A DNA stretch of 64,000 bases from VSJD01 sp964617825 (GTDB lineage: Bacteria; Verrucomicrobiota; Kiritimatiellia; JAAZAB01): contig CAZTWL010000005.1 in the NCBI GenBank assembly GCA_964617825.1, forward strand, positions 90,392 to 154,391, given 5' to 3'. Positions within the stretch are counted from its first letter, which is position 1; each line of letters starts with the position of its first letter. Under the pieces are notes generated by a model that ran no database searches, had not been told where the DNA came from, and saw nothing but the letters and a program-made list of their open reading frames with translations. Below are positions 56,882 to 64,000 of the stretch, piece by piece. A program made the position numbers and the translations under genes.

Positions 56882-57295
56882 ATGAAATCCGCAATCCGCA
56901 ATCCGCAATCCGCAATTCAGCCAAGGGCCGCCCTTGGCTTCACCCTGGTCGAAGCCGTGGTGGCCCTGGCCATTCTGAGTATCGGGGTTTTTGTGATTGT
57001 CGAGGCTACGGCGCGTTGCCTGGCCGTGATCCGCGCTTCGCGCAATTACCAGACCGCCCGGGCTGTGCTCGACCAAGGCGAGGCCGAGTTCCCGCTCCAG
57101 CCCACCAACACGGCGTCGGCTTGCGCTGTGCAGGGCGAAGAATTGGTTCCGGGCTATACCTTTTCGCGCGAATTGGAAGCGGTGAGCGGCGAATCGAAGC
57201 TTTACATGGTGAAGACCCGCATCGCTTGGTCGGAATCCGACAACGCCTCCGCGGAAGAGGTCGTCAGCTATTTGTATTTTCCGAATGAAGAATAG
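56882..57295 (+). CDS. gspI: Minor pseudopilin GspI-like
   Basis: 137 residues. The leader is MKSAIRNPQSAIQPRAALG, cleaved before FTLVEAVVALAILSIGVFVIVEA (Glu at +5). The leader codons consist of four perfect AATCCGC words. The remainder (TARCLAVIRASRNYQTARAVLDQGEAEFPL) is a short beta-rich domain characteristic of GspI. The ATG at 56882 lacks a good ribosome binding site, so it may depend on coupling to upstream translation. Part of the tip complex with GspJ and GspK. Confidence 0.87.
   Translation: MKSAIRNPQSAIQPRAALGFTLVEAVVALAILSIGVFVIVEATARCLAVIRASRNYQTARAVLDQGEAEFPLQPTNTASACAVQGEELVPGYTFSRELEAVSGESKLYMVKTRIAWSESDNASAEEVVSYLYFPNEE
56886..56913. repeat. Perfect heptamer repeat in the gspI leader codons
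   Basis: Four perfect tandem AATCCGC copies start two codons into gspI. Because 7 is not a multiple of 3, the encoded residues change with each unit (S-A-I, R-N-P, Q-S-A). Confidence 0.9.
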
Positions 57296-57313
57296 CGGTA
57301 TGGGAAGTGGAAA

Positions 57314-57348
57314 GAAGGCTGTAGACCGTAGGCTGTAGACTGAAGGCC
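57314..57348. repeat. Heptamer word repeat before gspJ
   Basis: Five 7-bp words (GAAGGCT, GTAGACC, GTAGGCT, GTAGACT, GAAGGCC) lie in the gspI-gspJ gap. They are complementary in sense to the CTACAGC words inside gspJ, so the two tracts form an inverted pair around the gspJ start. Confidence 0.78.
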
Positions 57349-57384
57349 CATAATGTTTTCCGGAGTAATTGGAACGGTTCGTTT

Positions 57385-58329
57385 ATGACTTCCCAACAAA
57401 AAACAGTCGGTGGCATTCGGTCTTTGATCTGTCGTTTTCAGTCTACAGCCTGTAGCCAACGGTTTGCTTTCGTCCACAGTCCACGGTCTACGGCCCACGG
57501 TCTGCTTCGGCCTACAGCCTACAGCCTACAGCCTACAGTCGGCGGCCTTCGGGCCGCTGGTTTCACTTTGATCGAGGTGCTTGTGGCCGTGGCGCTTATG
57601 AGCATGGCCATGGCCATGACGTTTGCAACGTTCTACAGCGTTTCCAAGGCATGGCAGCGGGGCACGGCCATGGCGGATGACCTCGATCACGGCGAATATG
57701 TGATGCAGCAGATTTTCTGTGGCCTGCGCTCGACTTTTTATCCGCCTGCTGGCGGACAGGCATCCGCTACCAATGCTGCCGGCGTTACGACCGGGACCGT
57801 GGCCGGCGCTTCCAATTCGGTATCGGCCACAACGACCTCGGGGGGCGGTTACGGGTTTTGGCTGGAAGATAATGGGCAAGGCGAGAACGCCCGCGACGTT
57901 ATCAGCTGGGTTAAAACCGGGACGGCATTGCTGAAGTTGAACGATCCGCTCTACAAAGGTCTGCATCGGGTGCGGCTCGCGATCGAAGATAATGGCGACG
58001 ATGGCCCGGCGGTGGGCGTGCGGGCCTGGCGTCCCTACGCCAACTCGATCAATTTCGATCCCATGGAAATTGAGCCTCATTTCGTGTCCGGCAAAGTCGT
58101 CGGCTTGAATTGCCGTGTGGCCAAGGAAATTAAGGACGATAAATGGGATTGGCAGGATCAATGGGAAGATGACGCCACCGATCAGGCCACAAATCGACTC
58201 CCGCTTGCCGTGGAAATCACGCTTTATATGGAGCCGCTCGATAAAGAAGAGCCGCCTGTTGAAATCCGGCGTGCCATCGAAATTCCACTCGGCCCCTGGT
58301 CGTGGAGTGGCGCTCAGAAGAAACCATGA
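57385..58329 (+). CDS. gspJ: Minor pseudopilin GspJ-like with an unusually long leader
   Basis: 314 residues. Residues 1-57 form a long leader, encoded to a large extent by heptamer words, ending LRAAG. Cleavage is expected before FTLIEVLVAVALMSMAMAMTF. Downstream, ATFYSVSKAWQRGTAMADDLDHGEYVMQQIFCGL and LRRAIEIPLGPW-type features match GspJ. Typical prepilin leaders are 6-25 residues, so 57 is much longer; a later start cannot be excluded, but no Met precedes FTLIE closely. Possible starts in the repeat tract are not ATG codons. Its stop overlaps the gspK start (ATGA). Confidence 0.82.
   Translation: MTSQQKTVGGIRSLICRFQSTACSQRFAFVHSPRSTAHGLLRPTAYSLQPTVGGLRAAGFTLIEVLVAVALMSMAMAMTFATFYSVSKAWQRGTAMADDLDHGEYVMQQIFCGLRSTFYPPAGGQASATNAAGVTTGTVAGASNSVSATTTSGGGYGFWLEDNGQGENARDVISWVKTGTALLKLNDPLYKGLHRVRLAIEDNGDDGPAVGVRAWRPYANSINFDPMEIEPHFVSGKVVGLNCRVAKEIKDDKWDWQDQWEDDATDQATNRLPLAVEITLYMEPLDKEEPPVEIRRAIEIPLGPWSWSGAQKKP
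57439..57538. repeat. Heptamer word repeat in the gspJ leader codons
   Basis: Degenerate 7-bp words (CCACAGT, CCACGGT, CTACGGC, CCACGGT) lead into four perfect CCTACAG copies at 57511-57538. They encode residues about 20-51 (STACSQRF, HSPRSTAHG, PTAYSLQPTV), directly before the cleavage region. Confidence 0.85.
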
Positions 58330-59540
58330 AAGCAGACAACAACAATCAGACGACGGAAGACGGACAAACTGCGACAGGAACTGCCGCCCATCCTTCGATG
58401 TTGGCCATCTGCCATCTGGCCTCCGTCCTTCGTCTTTCTCTGTCTTTCGTCCGTCGTCCGTCGTCTGTCCCCCGTCCTCCATCCTCCGGCTCGGCGCTCA
58501 TTATTGTGCTCTGGGTCATTGGCCTGCTCTCGATGTTTGTGCTGGCCTTTGCCTTCGATATGCATGTCGAGGCGCGGATTACGTCCAGTTGGCGCAAAAA
58601 GCTCAAGGCCGAATACCTGGCCAAGGCGGGAATCGAACTTGCCCGCATGATGCTCTTCGAAACGGCAGATCCCGACATTAATAGCCCGGACATTTCCGTC
58701 TATCTATCCAAGGGATCGGACGAAAAAGTGCGCGGCGCCGCCATTTCACTTAATCGAGGCGGCGTTGCCGAAGTGACGCGCGAACTGGGCGACGGCACGG
58801 TCTCGGTCACCATCCGCCCCGAAAATGCGCGCATCAGCTTGTCGGATCTTATCGATAAGGACGATGTGCGCTCGGGCAGCACGGCCAATACGATTGCCAA
58901 CTGGGAGCCGCTCTTTGAAGCCGCCGGGGTCCCCTTTGAAAATCGCGACGCCCTGATTGACTGCCTGCTTGACTGGGTGGACCAGGACGAATTGACCCAT
59001 CTGAGCGGCGTCGAGTCCGAATATTATGAGACTCTGGATCCGCCCTACCAGTCCAAGAATGCCGCCATTGATACTGTGGATGAACTGGCGCTCATCAAGG
59101 GGTTCGATGAAAAACTTCCCGATTCGGAGCTTACTGTTTATCAGGCACTCTCGGGGTTTCTGACGACCTATGCGACCGACAAGCGAATCAATATTAATGC
59201 TGTGGATCGCAACACGATGATGGGCTTTCTCAACATCGATGCGGCTCTGGCGGATGAGATTATTGCCCAGCGCCAGGGCCCGGATCTCAAGGATGGCACC
59301 GATGACGATCTGCCGTTCAAGGACGAAGCTGAGCTTCGCGGTCGGGTTCCGGGTCTGCCGCAGGCGGCTTACGAGCGCATTTCATTTAAACCCACGGGCC
59401 GCTTTTCCATTGTAGCGCGCGGTAAGGTGGGGGATGTCGAACATGCCGTGGCCTGCGTGGTCCAATGGGAAAACAAGAATCTGACGATTCTGCGCTGGAT
59501 TGAAGGCGATGCCTTCCAGGAAAACCTGATCAGCCATTGA
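58326..59540 (+). CDS. gspK: Minor pseudopilin GspK-like
   Basis: 404 residues from the ATG at 58326, which overlaps the gspJ stop. The leader of about 58 residues is Pro/Ser/Arg-rich and built from heptamers. The hydrophobic N-terminal segment SGSALIIVLWVIGLLSMFVLAFAFDMHVEARI follows, and unlike other pseudopilins it lacks Glu at +5, which is a known trait of GspK. The long periplasmic domain has SAM-like helices (KNAAIDTVDELALIKGFDEKL, TYATDKRININAVDRNTMMGFLNIDAALADEIIAQRQ). It caps the pseudopilus with GspI and GspJ. Confidence 0.88.
   Translation: MKADNNNQTTEDGQTATGTAAHPSMLAICHLASVLRLSLSFVRRPSSVPRPPSSGSALIIVLWVIGLLSMFVLAFAFDMHVEARITSSWRKKLKAEYLAKAGIELARMMLFETADPDINSPDISVYLSKGSDEKVRGAAISLNRGGVAEVTRELGDGTVSVTIRPENARISLSDLIDKDDVRSGSTANTIANWEPLFEAAGVPFENRDALIDCLLDWVDQDELTHLSGVESEYYETLDPPYQSKNAAIDTVDELALIKGFDEKLPDSELTVYQALSGFLTTYATDKRININAVDRNTMMGFLNIDAALADEIIAQRQGPDLKDGTDDDLPFKDEAELRGRVPGLPQAAYERISFKPTGRFSIVARGKVGDVEHAVACVVQWENKNLTILRWIEGDAFQENLISH
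58424..58468. repeat. Heptamer word repeat in the gspK leader codons
   Basis: Words CGTCCTT and CGTCTTT, then CGTCCGT twice and CGTCTGT, with a 10-nt interruption. They encode residues about 33-48 (VLRLSLSFVRRPSSV). Confidence 0.75.
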
Positions 59541-59824
59541 CAGCACTGCCCCGGTGCATAGGCGCGGATTGATCATGGTCGATTCCAAATCCTTGCCGGA
59601 GGTGTCAATGCAGGCTAAATCGCCGATGACGGCCTGTTTAAGGCGAGCGGCAGAGTCCTATGGTTAATAGTTGATGATTAACCTGGAATCGTCTAAGTTT
59701 ATTGGTGAATTGCTCTTGGAGTAACGCAACCGGCGCATGACGTTTCTCCTCAACCGATAAACGTCGACCGTTGTTTTGGGTTATTCTGATTGTTGGCGAT
59801 TAACCATTTACCATTTTCATCCAG
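59541..59824. other. Intergenic region before the PilM/GspL gene, with a heptamer pair at its end
   Basis: 284 nt without a gene. The last 25 nt hold 7-bp words TTAACCA, TTTACCA (59800-59813) and a degenerate third, directly before the next start codon where a ribosome binding site would be expected. No other promoter or terminator was identified. Confidence 0.55.
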
Positions 59825-61240
59825 ATGGCTAGAAATTTCATAACTGGTTTGCGCGTGCGCGATACGTGGCTTGAATGGACCACCTTGGGCTTGGCCAAGA
59901 AGGGCATTGAGGTCCTTGCCGCCCGGAGTGTCCAACTGGAAGGCGATGCGGCGGTCGCAACTGATCCTGTGCAACGCGCGGAGACCATCCGCCGGCAATT
60001 TGCCGACCTTGCCGGCCCGGTAACCATTGGCCTGGCGCCCGGCCAGATGTTGATGCGCGTCGTGGAACTGCCCACTACCGATCCCGTCGAGATGGCCGAC
60101 ATGATCAAGCTGCAGGTGGACCAGTTTTCCCCTTTTCCCGAGGATCGCATGGCGGTGTCTTACGAGGTCCTCAGCGCAACGGAGACGACGTGCCGCGTGT
60201 TGATTGCCGCCGTGCCCAAGGAACAGGTTGAATCGTTGGGCGAATTGTTCCGTGCGGTTGGTGTCACCATTCGGCGCGTGGATGCCGAGATCATGGGGTG
60301 GTGGCGCCTGCTGGCCGATCACGGCGCCATCCCGCCTCAGGGCCGGCATCTCTTGCTGTTGCTGGAACCTTCCGGCGGCGTCTGGATCGTGGTGCAGGAT
60401 GGCCTGCCGCAAGCGGTTAAAGCCGTCAGTCCCATGGAAGGTTTGACGCCGCAGGAGTATGCCGAAGAGCTGGCCGGCGACATGGGCTCCTTGATTGTGT
60501 CGCTGGATTTGGAACATGGCGTGGTGCCTGTGGGTGGTTTGGATTGCTGGTGCCGCGACTTGGATATGACGGCGATTGTCGCGCGCCTCCAACAGGATTT
60601 GGGGGTTGCGGTGCGCCTGCAGGCGCTGGCGGACCTGCCGCCCTTGAGCGAAGGTTTGGCGCGGCGCATGCTTGTCCCGCCCTTTGCGGCGCATATGCGC
60701 GTCCAGGGCCTGAAGGCCGTGCTTGACCTGGTGCCGGCCGAATGGCGCGCGACGGCAACTTCACGCCGTTTTCGGACGCGCCTATTCCTGGCCGCGGGTG
60801 TGGCGCTCGGTATCTGGCTGGTGGGGGTCATCGGCTTTTTCATCGGGTTTCAATGGAATCGGATGCAATTGAGCCGGATCGAGGCGCGTTTGGCTGAACT
60901 GCAGAAACCGGCCGATGCAGTCCGCAACTTGCAACGCCAGATTCATTCGTTCGAGACGTATCTCGATCGCCAGCGTTCGGCGCTGGAATGTCTGCGCGAA
61001 ATCAGCGCCGTATTGCCCCAGGACGTTGATCTCACCTCCTTCCAGTTCAAGAAAGGCAAGAATATTGTGCTCCGCGGCGAGGCGCGCTCCGTGGAGCCGA
61101 TTTACGATTTTAAGAAATCGCTGGATAAATCGCCTTTGTTTACAAGCATCGAGATGGGCAGCACGCAGCCCAGCAAACGCAAGGATCTTACCGTGCAAAC
61201 CTTTCAGCTTAATGTCCAATTGAAGGAGGACAAGCCATGA
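59825..61240 (+). CDS. PilM/GspL-type actin-like protein fused to a PilN-like domain
   Basis: 471 residues. Residues about 1-310 form an actin-like cytoplasmic domain (FITGLRVRDTWLEWTTLG, VTIGLAPGQMLMRVVELP, IKLQVDQFSPFPEDRMAVSYEVL, matching PilM/GspL signatures). A transmembrane helix lies near 319-343 (RLFLAAGVALGIWLVGVIGFFIGF). A periplasmic PilN-like end follows (FETYLDRQRSALECLREISAVLPQDVDLTSFQFKKGKNIVLRGEA), so it combines the roles split between PilM and PilN in pili, as GspL does. It links the ATPase to the periplasmic machinery. The start has no ordinary ribosome binding site; a heptamer pair occupies that position. Confidence 0.85.
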   Translation: MARNFITGLRVRDTWLEWTTLGLAKKGIEVLAARSVQLEGDAAVATDPVQRAETIRRQFADLAGPVTIGLAPGQMLMRVVELPTTDPVEMADMIKLQVDQFSPFPEDRMAVSYEVLSATETTCRVLIAAVPKEQVESLGELFRAVGVTIRRVDAEIMGWWRLLADHGAIPPQGRHLLLLLEPSGGVWIVVQDGLPQAVKAVSPMEGLTPQEYAEELAGDMGSLIVSLDLEHGVVPVGGLDCWCRDLDMTAIVARLQQDLGVAVRLQALADLPPLSEGLARRMLVPPFAAHMRVQGLKAVLDLVPAEWRATATSRRFRTRLFLAAGVALGIWLVGVIGFFIGFQWNRMQLSRIEARLAELQKPADAVRNLQRQIHSFETYLDRQRSALECLREISAVLPQDVDLTSFQFKKGKNIVLRGEARSVEPIYDFKKSLDKSPLFTSIEMGSTQPSKRKDLTVQTFQLNVQLKEDKP

Positions 61241-61854
61241 ATTTGTCTTCCCGGGAAATGGGGCTCGGTATTGCCACGGGCGCGATTTTGCTGTTTGGCC
61301 TGACTTTCCTGGTGATCGCGCCGAAAATCAAGGTCTGGCAGGAACGGATCGAGACCCGGAACGCCCAGGTCCAGCGGATGGAAGTATTGAAACGGTTGGT
61401 CGGCGCCAGGGAGCAGTGGGACAAGCGGCTGGCGGATATCCATACGCGGCTGTCGCGTTACCCGGCGGCCATAGATGTCACTGCTGACTACCTGAAAATC
61501 CTGGAACGGGTAGCCAAGGACAACAATGTTACCCTGGTCCAGCGCAAGCCGCAAAAGGAAAAAAGGCAGGGTGACTTCTACGAAATGCCCGTCGATTGCA
61601 CCTGGGAGGGGGATTTGAGCGGCATGGTGCATTTTCTGTATGCGCTGGAACAGGAAAACGTGACCATGGATATGGAAGAGCTGAGTATCTCGCTGGTGGC
61701 TGGCGGCAAGGGAAGGCTCAAAGGCAACTTCACCCTGATGTGCATATATACCCGGGAAGGCGGCATGCCGGCCACAATGCCGACCAATGCGCCAGTCCGA
61801 CCAAAACCGGGCTCACAACCGGGATCGCCGCTTGCTATTTCGCCTGATATGTGA
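61237..61854 (+). CDS. gspM: GspM/PilO-like assembly protein
   Basis: 205 residues, overlapping the previous stop by 4 nt (ATGA). One N-terminal membrane helix (GLGIATGAILLFGLTFLVIAP, residues 8-28), then coiled-coil (KVWQERIETRNAQVQRMEVLKRL) and a ferredoxin-like periplasmic fold (DFYEMPVDCTWEGDLSGMVHFLYALEQENVTMDMEEL) as in PilO/GspM. It dimerises with the PilN/GspL periplasmic part. The Pro-rich tail (NAPVRPKPGSQPG) is variable. Confidence 0.85.
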   Translation: MNLSSREMGLGIATGAILLFGLTFLVIAPKIKVWQERIETRNAQVQRMEVLKRLVGAREQWDKRLADIHTRLSRYPAAIDVTADYLKILERVAKDNNVTLVQRKPQKEKRQGDFYEMPVDCTWEGDLSGMVHFLYALEQENVTMDMEELSISLVAGGKGRLKGNFTLMCIYTREGGMPATMPTNAPVRPKPGSQPGSPLAISPDM

Positions 61855-61915
61855 GAAATTAGCGACCTTGGCTGAGGTGCTTTTTTGGTGGAATGACTTG
61901 CAAAGTGAATTTCTA

Positions 61916-64000
61916 ATGCGCCATCTGTACATTTGGATTCTGACAATGGGGCTGGTCGGGGGGCTGTGGCCGGATGCGGCTTGCGGTCAGACGGTTGTTT
62001 CTAACAATCCTGCGTCCGCGGTTGTGCCCGCCGCCACCGGCACGGTTGCCGCCGAGGGTCGGACCCGGTTCCGGGAGTTTACGCCTGCAACCACTGGCGC
62101 GCCTGCGGTGCATGTTTCCAGCCCGTTTACGGGTTTTACGCCGATGACCAATGGCGCGGTTGCGGCGGGGCCTAATCCGTTCAAGGCGTTTCCTTCTTCC
62201 GGAACCGGCACGGTCTCTGCGTCGGGTGTGAACCCGTTCAAGGGCTTTATTCCCGTCACCACCGGTTCGATTCCGCTGGCGGTGTCCAAGAATGCTGTTG
62301 CCGAAGATACGGATGCGGATGCGGAAGAGGAAGAAGAAGTCGAGTCCTCAAGCACGAATCAGATGGCGTTGTTGCCGAATGTGCCCGAGTCGCCGTCAAT
62401 GGATTCATTGGTGGGGCTTAAGTACGAGAACATCGATGTCGAGGAAGTCCTGGGCCAGTATGCCATGTGGACCGGCTTGGCGCTCATGCGCGCTCCGGAT
62501 GTGCCCGCCGTTAAAATCACGCTGAAGTGTCCCAAGCGTTTGCCCAAGCGCGAAGCCTTGCTGGCCATCGAAGGCGTGCTGGCCATGAACGGCATTGCCT
62601 TGGTGCCGATGGGCGATAAATTTCTGAAAGTCGTGCAGATCGCTTCCGCGCGCCAGCAGGGTATGGTCACCGGCACCGGCCAGCTGGACAAGGATATCGC
62701 AGATACCGACCGTCTGGTGAGCCGGATTGTCGAACTCAAGCACCTCGAGATTGCGGAGGCCCAGGCCACGATTCAGAATCTGCTCCATACCTACGGCAAG
62801 GTCATGCCGCTGGAAAGAGTCAATTGCCTGCTGATCACGGAGACGGCGTTGAATCTGAAGCGCATCATGGAAATTCTTGCGATCATTGACCAGCCGCTGG
62901 AATCTCGCGAGGAATTGCGCATTTTCCAGATTGCCTATGCCAAGGCTTCGGAAATCCAAAGCAAAATCGAGTCCATCATTGCCGATGTCCAGGCCAAGGA
63001 ATCCAAAAGCAGAGTTGTCCGGCAGCAGCTTACCTCGCGCATGCCGATGCAGCCCTTTCAGCCTCTCCAGCCCGGTCAGGCGTCCGCGCCTCAGACGACG
63101 GTCGTATCCGCCAGCCAGCCGGCCCTAGACCGGGGCCTGATCCAGAGCAAGGTTAAGATGGTGGCGGACGACCGGATCAACTCGCTGATTGTCATTACGC
63201 GGCCCGAGCAGCTGTCGTTTTTTACCAACATCATTGCCGCCCTGGACCGGAAGGTGGAGCCGGAAGTCAGCATTAAGGTGTTTCCCCTTGAATATGCCGA
63301 TTCCAAGGATGTGGTCTCGGTGCTGAATAATCTCCTCGGCGGGTCGGCCTCCAAAACGGCGACCGCACCGGCGAATCCGGCTCAGGACGCCTCTTCCAAG
63401 GCGAAGTCTTCTTCATCGTCTTTCGGCCTGACGCCCTCGACATTGTCCCTGTCGGATACCGGCAAAAAAAGCACCGCCTCGGAAAATTCAGGGGAAATCC
63501 AGCTTTCGGGCAAACTGTCTTCGGATGTTAAAATCATTGCCGATACCCGCATCAATTCACTTCTGGTCTTGGCCAACCGGTCGGACATGATGGTCATTGA
63601 GGATGTCCTGCGGCAGGTCGATATCATGCTGTCGCAGGTGTTGATCGAGGTGGTCATCGTCGAAATTGGGCTGACCGATTCGATCAAGGTTGGCATCGAC
63701 TGGCTCCAGCGTTCGATGATTGCCTATAACAAGACGCAGAGCGGCGGCCGGAACGCATTCCTCGGTTTTGGCGGCGCCAACCGCGCCGGCACGGATGCAA
63801 CGCTTAAGGATGGTTCGTCCATCAATGCGATTTCGGACCTGCCGGCCGGCGCCGGATCGGGACTGAGTTATTATCTGACCTTCTTCGATTATAACATCGA
63901 TGCCGTTATCAATATGCTCGCGGCATCCTCGGAAGCCAAGATCCTCTCCACGCCGATTATCCTGACCACCGACAACAAGGAAGCCAAGATCATGGTGGGC
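61916..64000 (+). CDS. gspD: Type II secretion secretin GspD (3' end beyond the window)
   Basis: Outer-membrane secretin; 695 codons are present without a stop, so it is partial. Signal peptide residues 1-23 (LTMGLVGGLWPDAACG). Residues about 32-125 are an unusual repeat region with FxxF motifs at 52/55, 71/74, 89/92 and 108/111, then an acidic stretch (DTDADAEEEE). N-domains follow (VGLKYENIDVEEVLGQYAMWTGLALM; RLVSRIVELKHLEIAEAQATIQNLL; KVKMVADDRINSLIVITRPEQ). The secretin domain begins with VLIEVVIVEIGLTDSIKVGIDWL and includes EAKILSTPIILTTDNKEAKIMVG at the window edge. The ATG at 61916 has no strong upstream site. Confidence 0.93.
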   Translation, partial: MRHLYIWILTMGLVGGLWPDAACGQTVVSNNPASAVVPAATGTVAAEGRTRFREFTPATTGAPAVHVSSPFTGFTPMTNGAVAAGPNPFKAFPSSGTGTVSASGVNPFKGFIPVTTGSIPLAVSKNAVAEDTDADAEEEEEVESSSTNQMALLPNVPESPSMDSLVGLKYENIDVEEVLGQYAMWTGLALMRAPDVPAVKITLKCPKRLPKREALLAIEGVLAMNGIALVPMGDKFLKVVQIASARQQGMVTGTGQLDKDIADTDRLVSRIVELKHLEIAEAQATIQNLLHTYGKVMPLERVNCLLITETALNLKRIMEILAIIDQPLESREELRIFQIAYAKASEIQSKIESIIADVQAKESKSRVVRQQLTSRMPMQPFQPLQPGQASAPQTTVVSASQPALDRGLIQSKVKMVADDRINSLIVITRPEQLSFFTNIIAALDRKVEPEVSIKVFPLEYADSKDVVSVLNNLLGGSASKTATAPANPAQDASSKAKSSSSSFGLTPSTLSLSDTGKKSTASENSGEIQLSGKLSSDVKIIADTRINSLLVLANRSDMMVIEDVLRQVDIMLSQVLIEVVIVEIGLTDSIKVGIDWLQRSMIAYNKTQSGGRNAFLGFGGANRAGTDATLKDGSSINAISDLPAGAGSGLSYYLTFFDYNIDAVINMLAASSEAKILSTPIILTTDNKEAKIMVG

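Noticed and set aside
57314..57538. CRISPR array from closely spaced short repeats near gspJ
   Set aside because: Units are 7 bp and contiguous, with no spacers and no cas genes in the window.

Overview
The window looks like a chromosomal segment of an anaerobic, saccharolytic, Gram-negative bacterium, most likely from the PVC superphylum (Kiritimatiellota/Lentisphaerota type). That placement is an inference. It rests on the mix of ferredoxin-linked 2-oxoacid oxidoreductases with rubredoxin and superoxide reductase, large secreted Gly-rich and beta-helix proteins, an oversized glycosidase-like protein, RND pumps with TolC-type channels (hence an outer membrane), and a type II secretion/pseudopilus operon. 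No rRNA, tRNA, CRISPR array or transposase gene was seen.

Layout. 1-5.7 kb: a 2-hydroxyacid dehydrogenase, then two tandem paralogous Gly-rich secreted proteins, each with its own terminator. 5.8-9.4 kb: pyruvate:ferredoxin oxidoreductase (nifJ), convergent with lon (9.5-11.95 kb) across a shared bidirectional terminator. 12.1-15.7 kb (minus): an exported Fe/Mn superoxide dismutase and a two-subunit 2-oxoacid:ferredoxin oxidoreductase (korAB type). 16.2-23.0 kb (minus): a Cus/Czc-type metal efflux operon (TolC-like, CusB-like, CusA-like, plus an outer-membrane-type accessory protein). 23.5-27.8 kb (minus): a second RND pump with a TolC-like partner but no adaptor gene. 28.0-32.6 kb (minus): rubredoxin, a small SAP-like protein, an Old Yellow Enzyme, a dihydroorotate-dehydrogenase-like protein, a Cys-rich miniprotein and a PTS enzyme I. 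33.0-34.8 kb (plus): a redox/iron stress cluster (rhodanese lipoprotein, ferritin-like protein, ferredoxin, superoxide reductase). 35.0-38.3 kb (plus): a PAS/GAF sensor kinase with a NarL-type response regulator. 38.4-41.5 kb (minus): an intact HtrA-like protease translationally coupled to a paralogue that has lost its catalytic triad. 41.7-52.2 kb: a Gfo/Idh/MocA oxidoreductase convergent with a minus-strand carbohydrate locus (iclR, 1767-aa glycosidase-like protein, beta-helix protein, second glycosidase-like protein). 52.7-64.0 kb (plus): gspE-F-G-H-I-J-K-(L/PilMN)-M-D, with the secretin running off the window.

The most unusual signal is a set of 7-bp-period word repeats. They fall in gaps of the type II secretion operon and, in frame, inside the leader-peptide codons of four consecutive (pseudo)pilin-type genes (gspH, I, J, K), just upstream of the hydrophobic segment. 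The same heptamer family occurs inside two roughly 200-bp, palindrome-ended elements at 23.05 kb and 52.29 kb. A different inverted repeat lies in the leader codons of the pseudoprotease. This suggests a repeat class that is tolerated, or preferentially retained, where N-terminal leader sequence is flexible.
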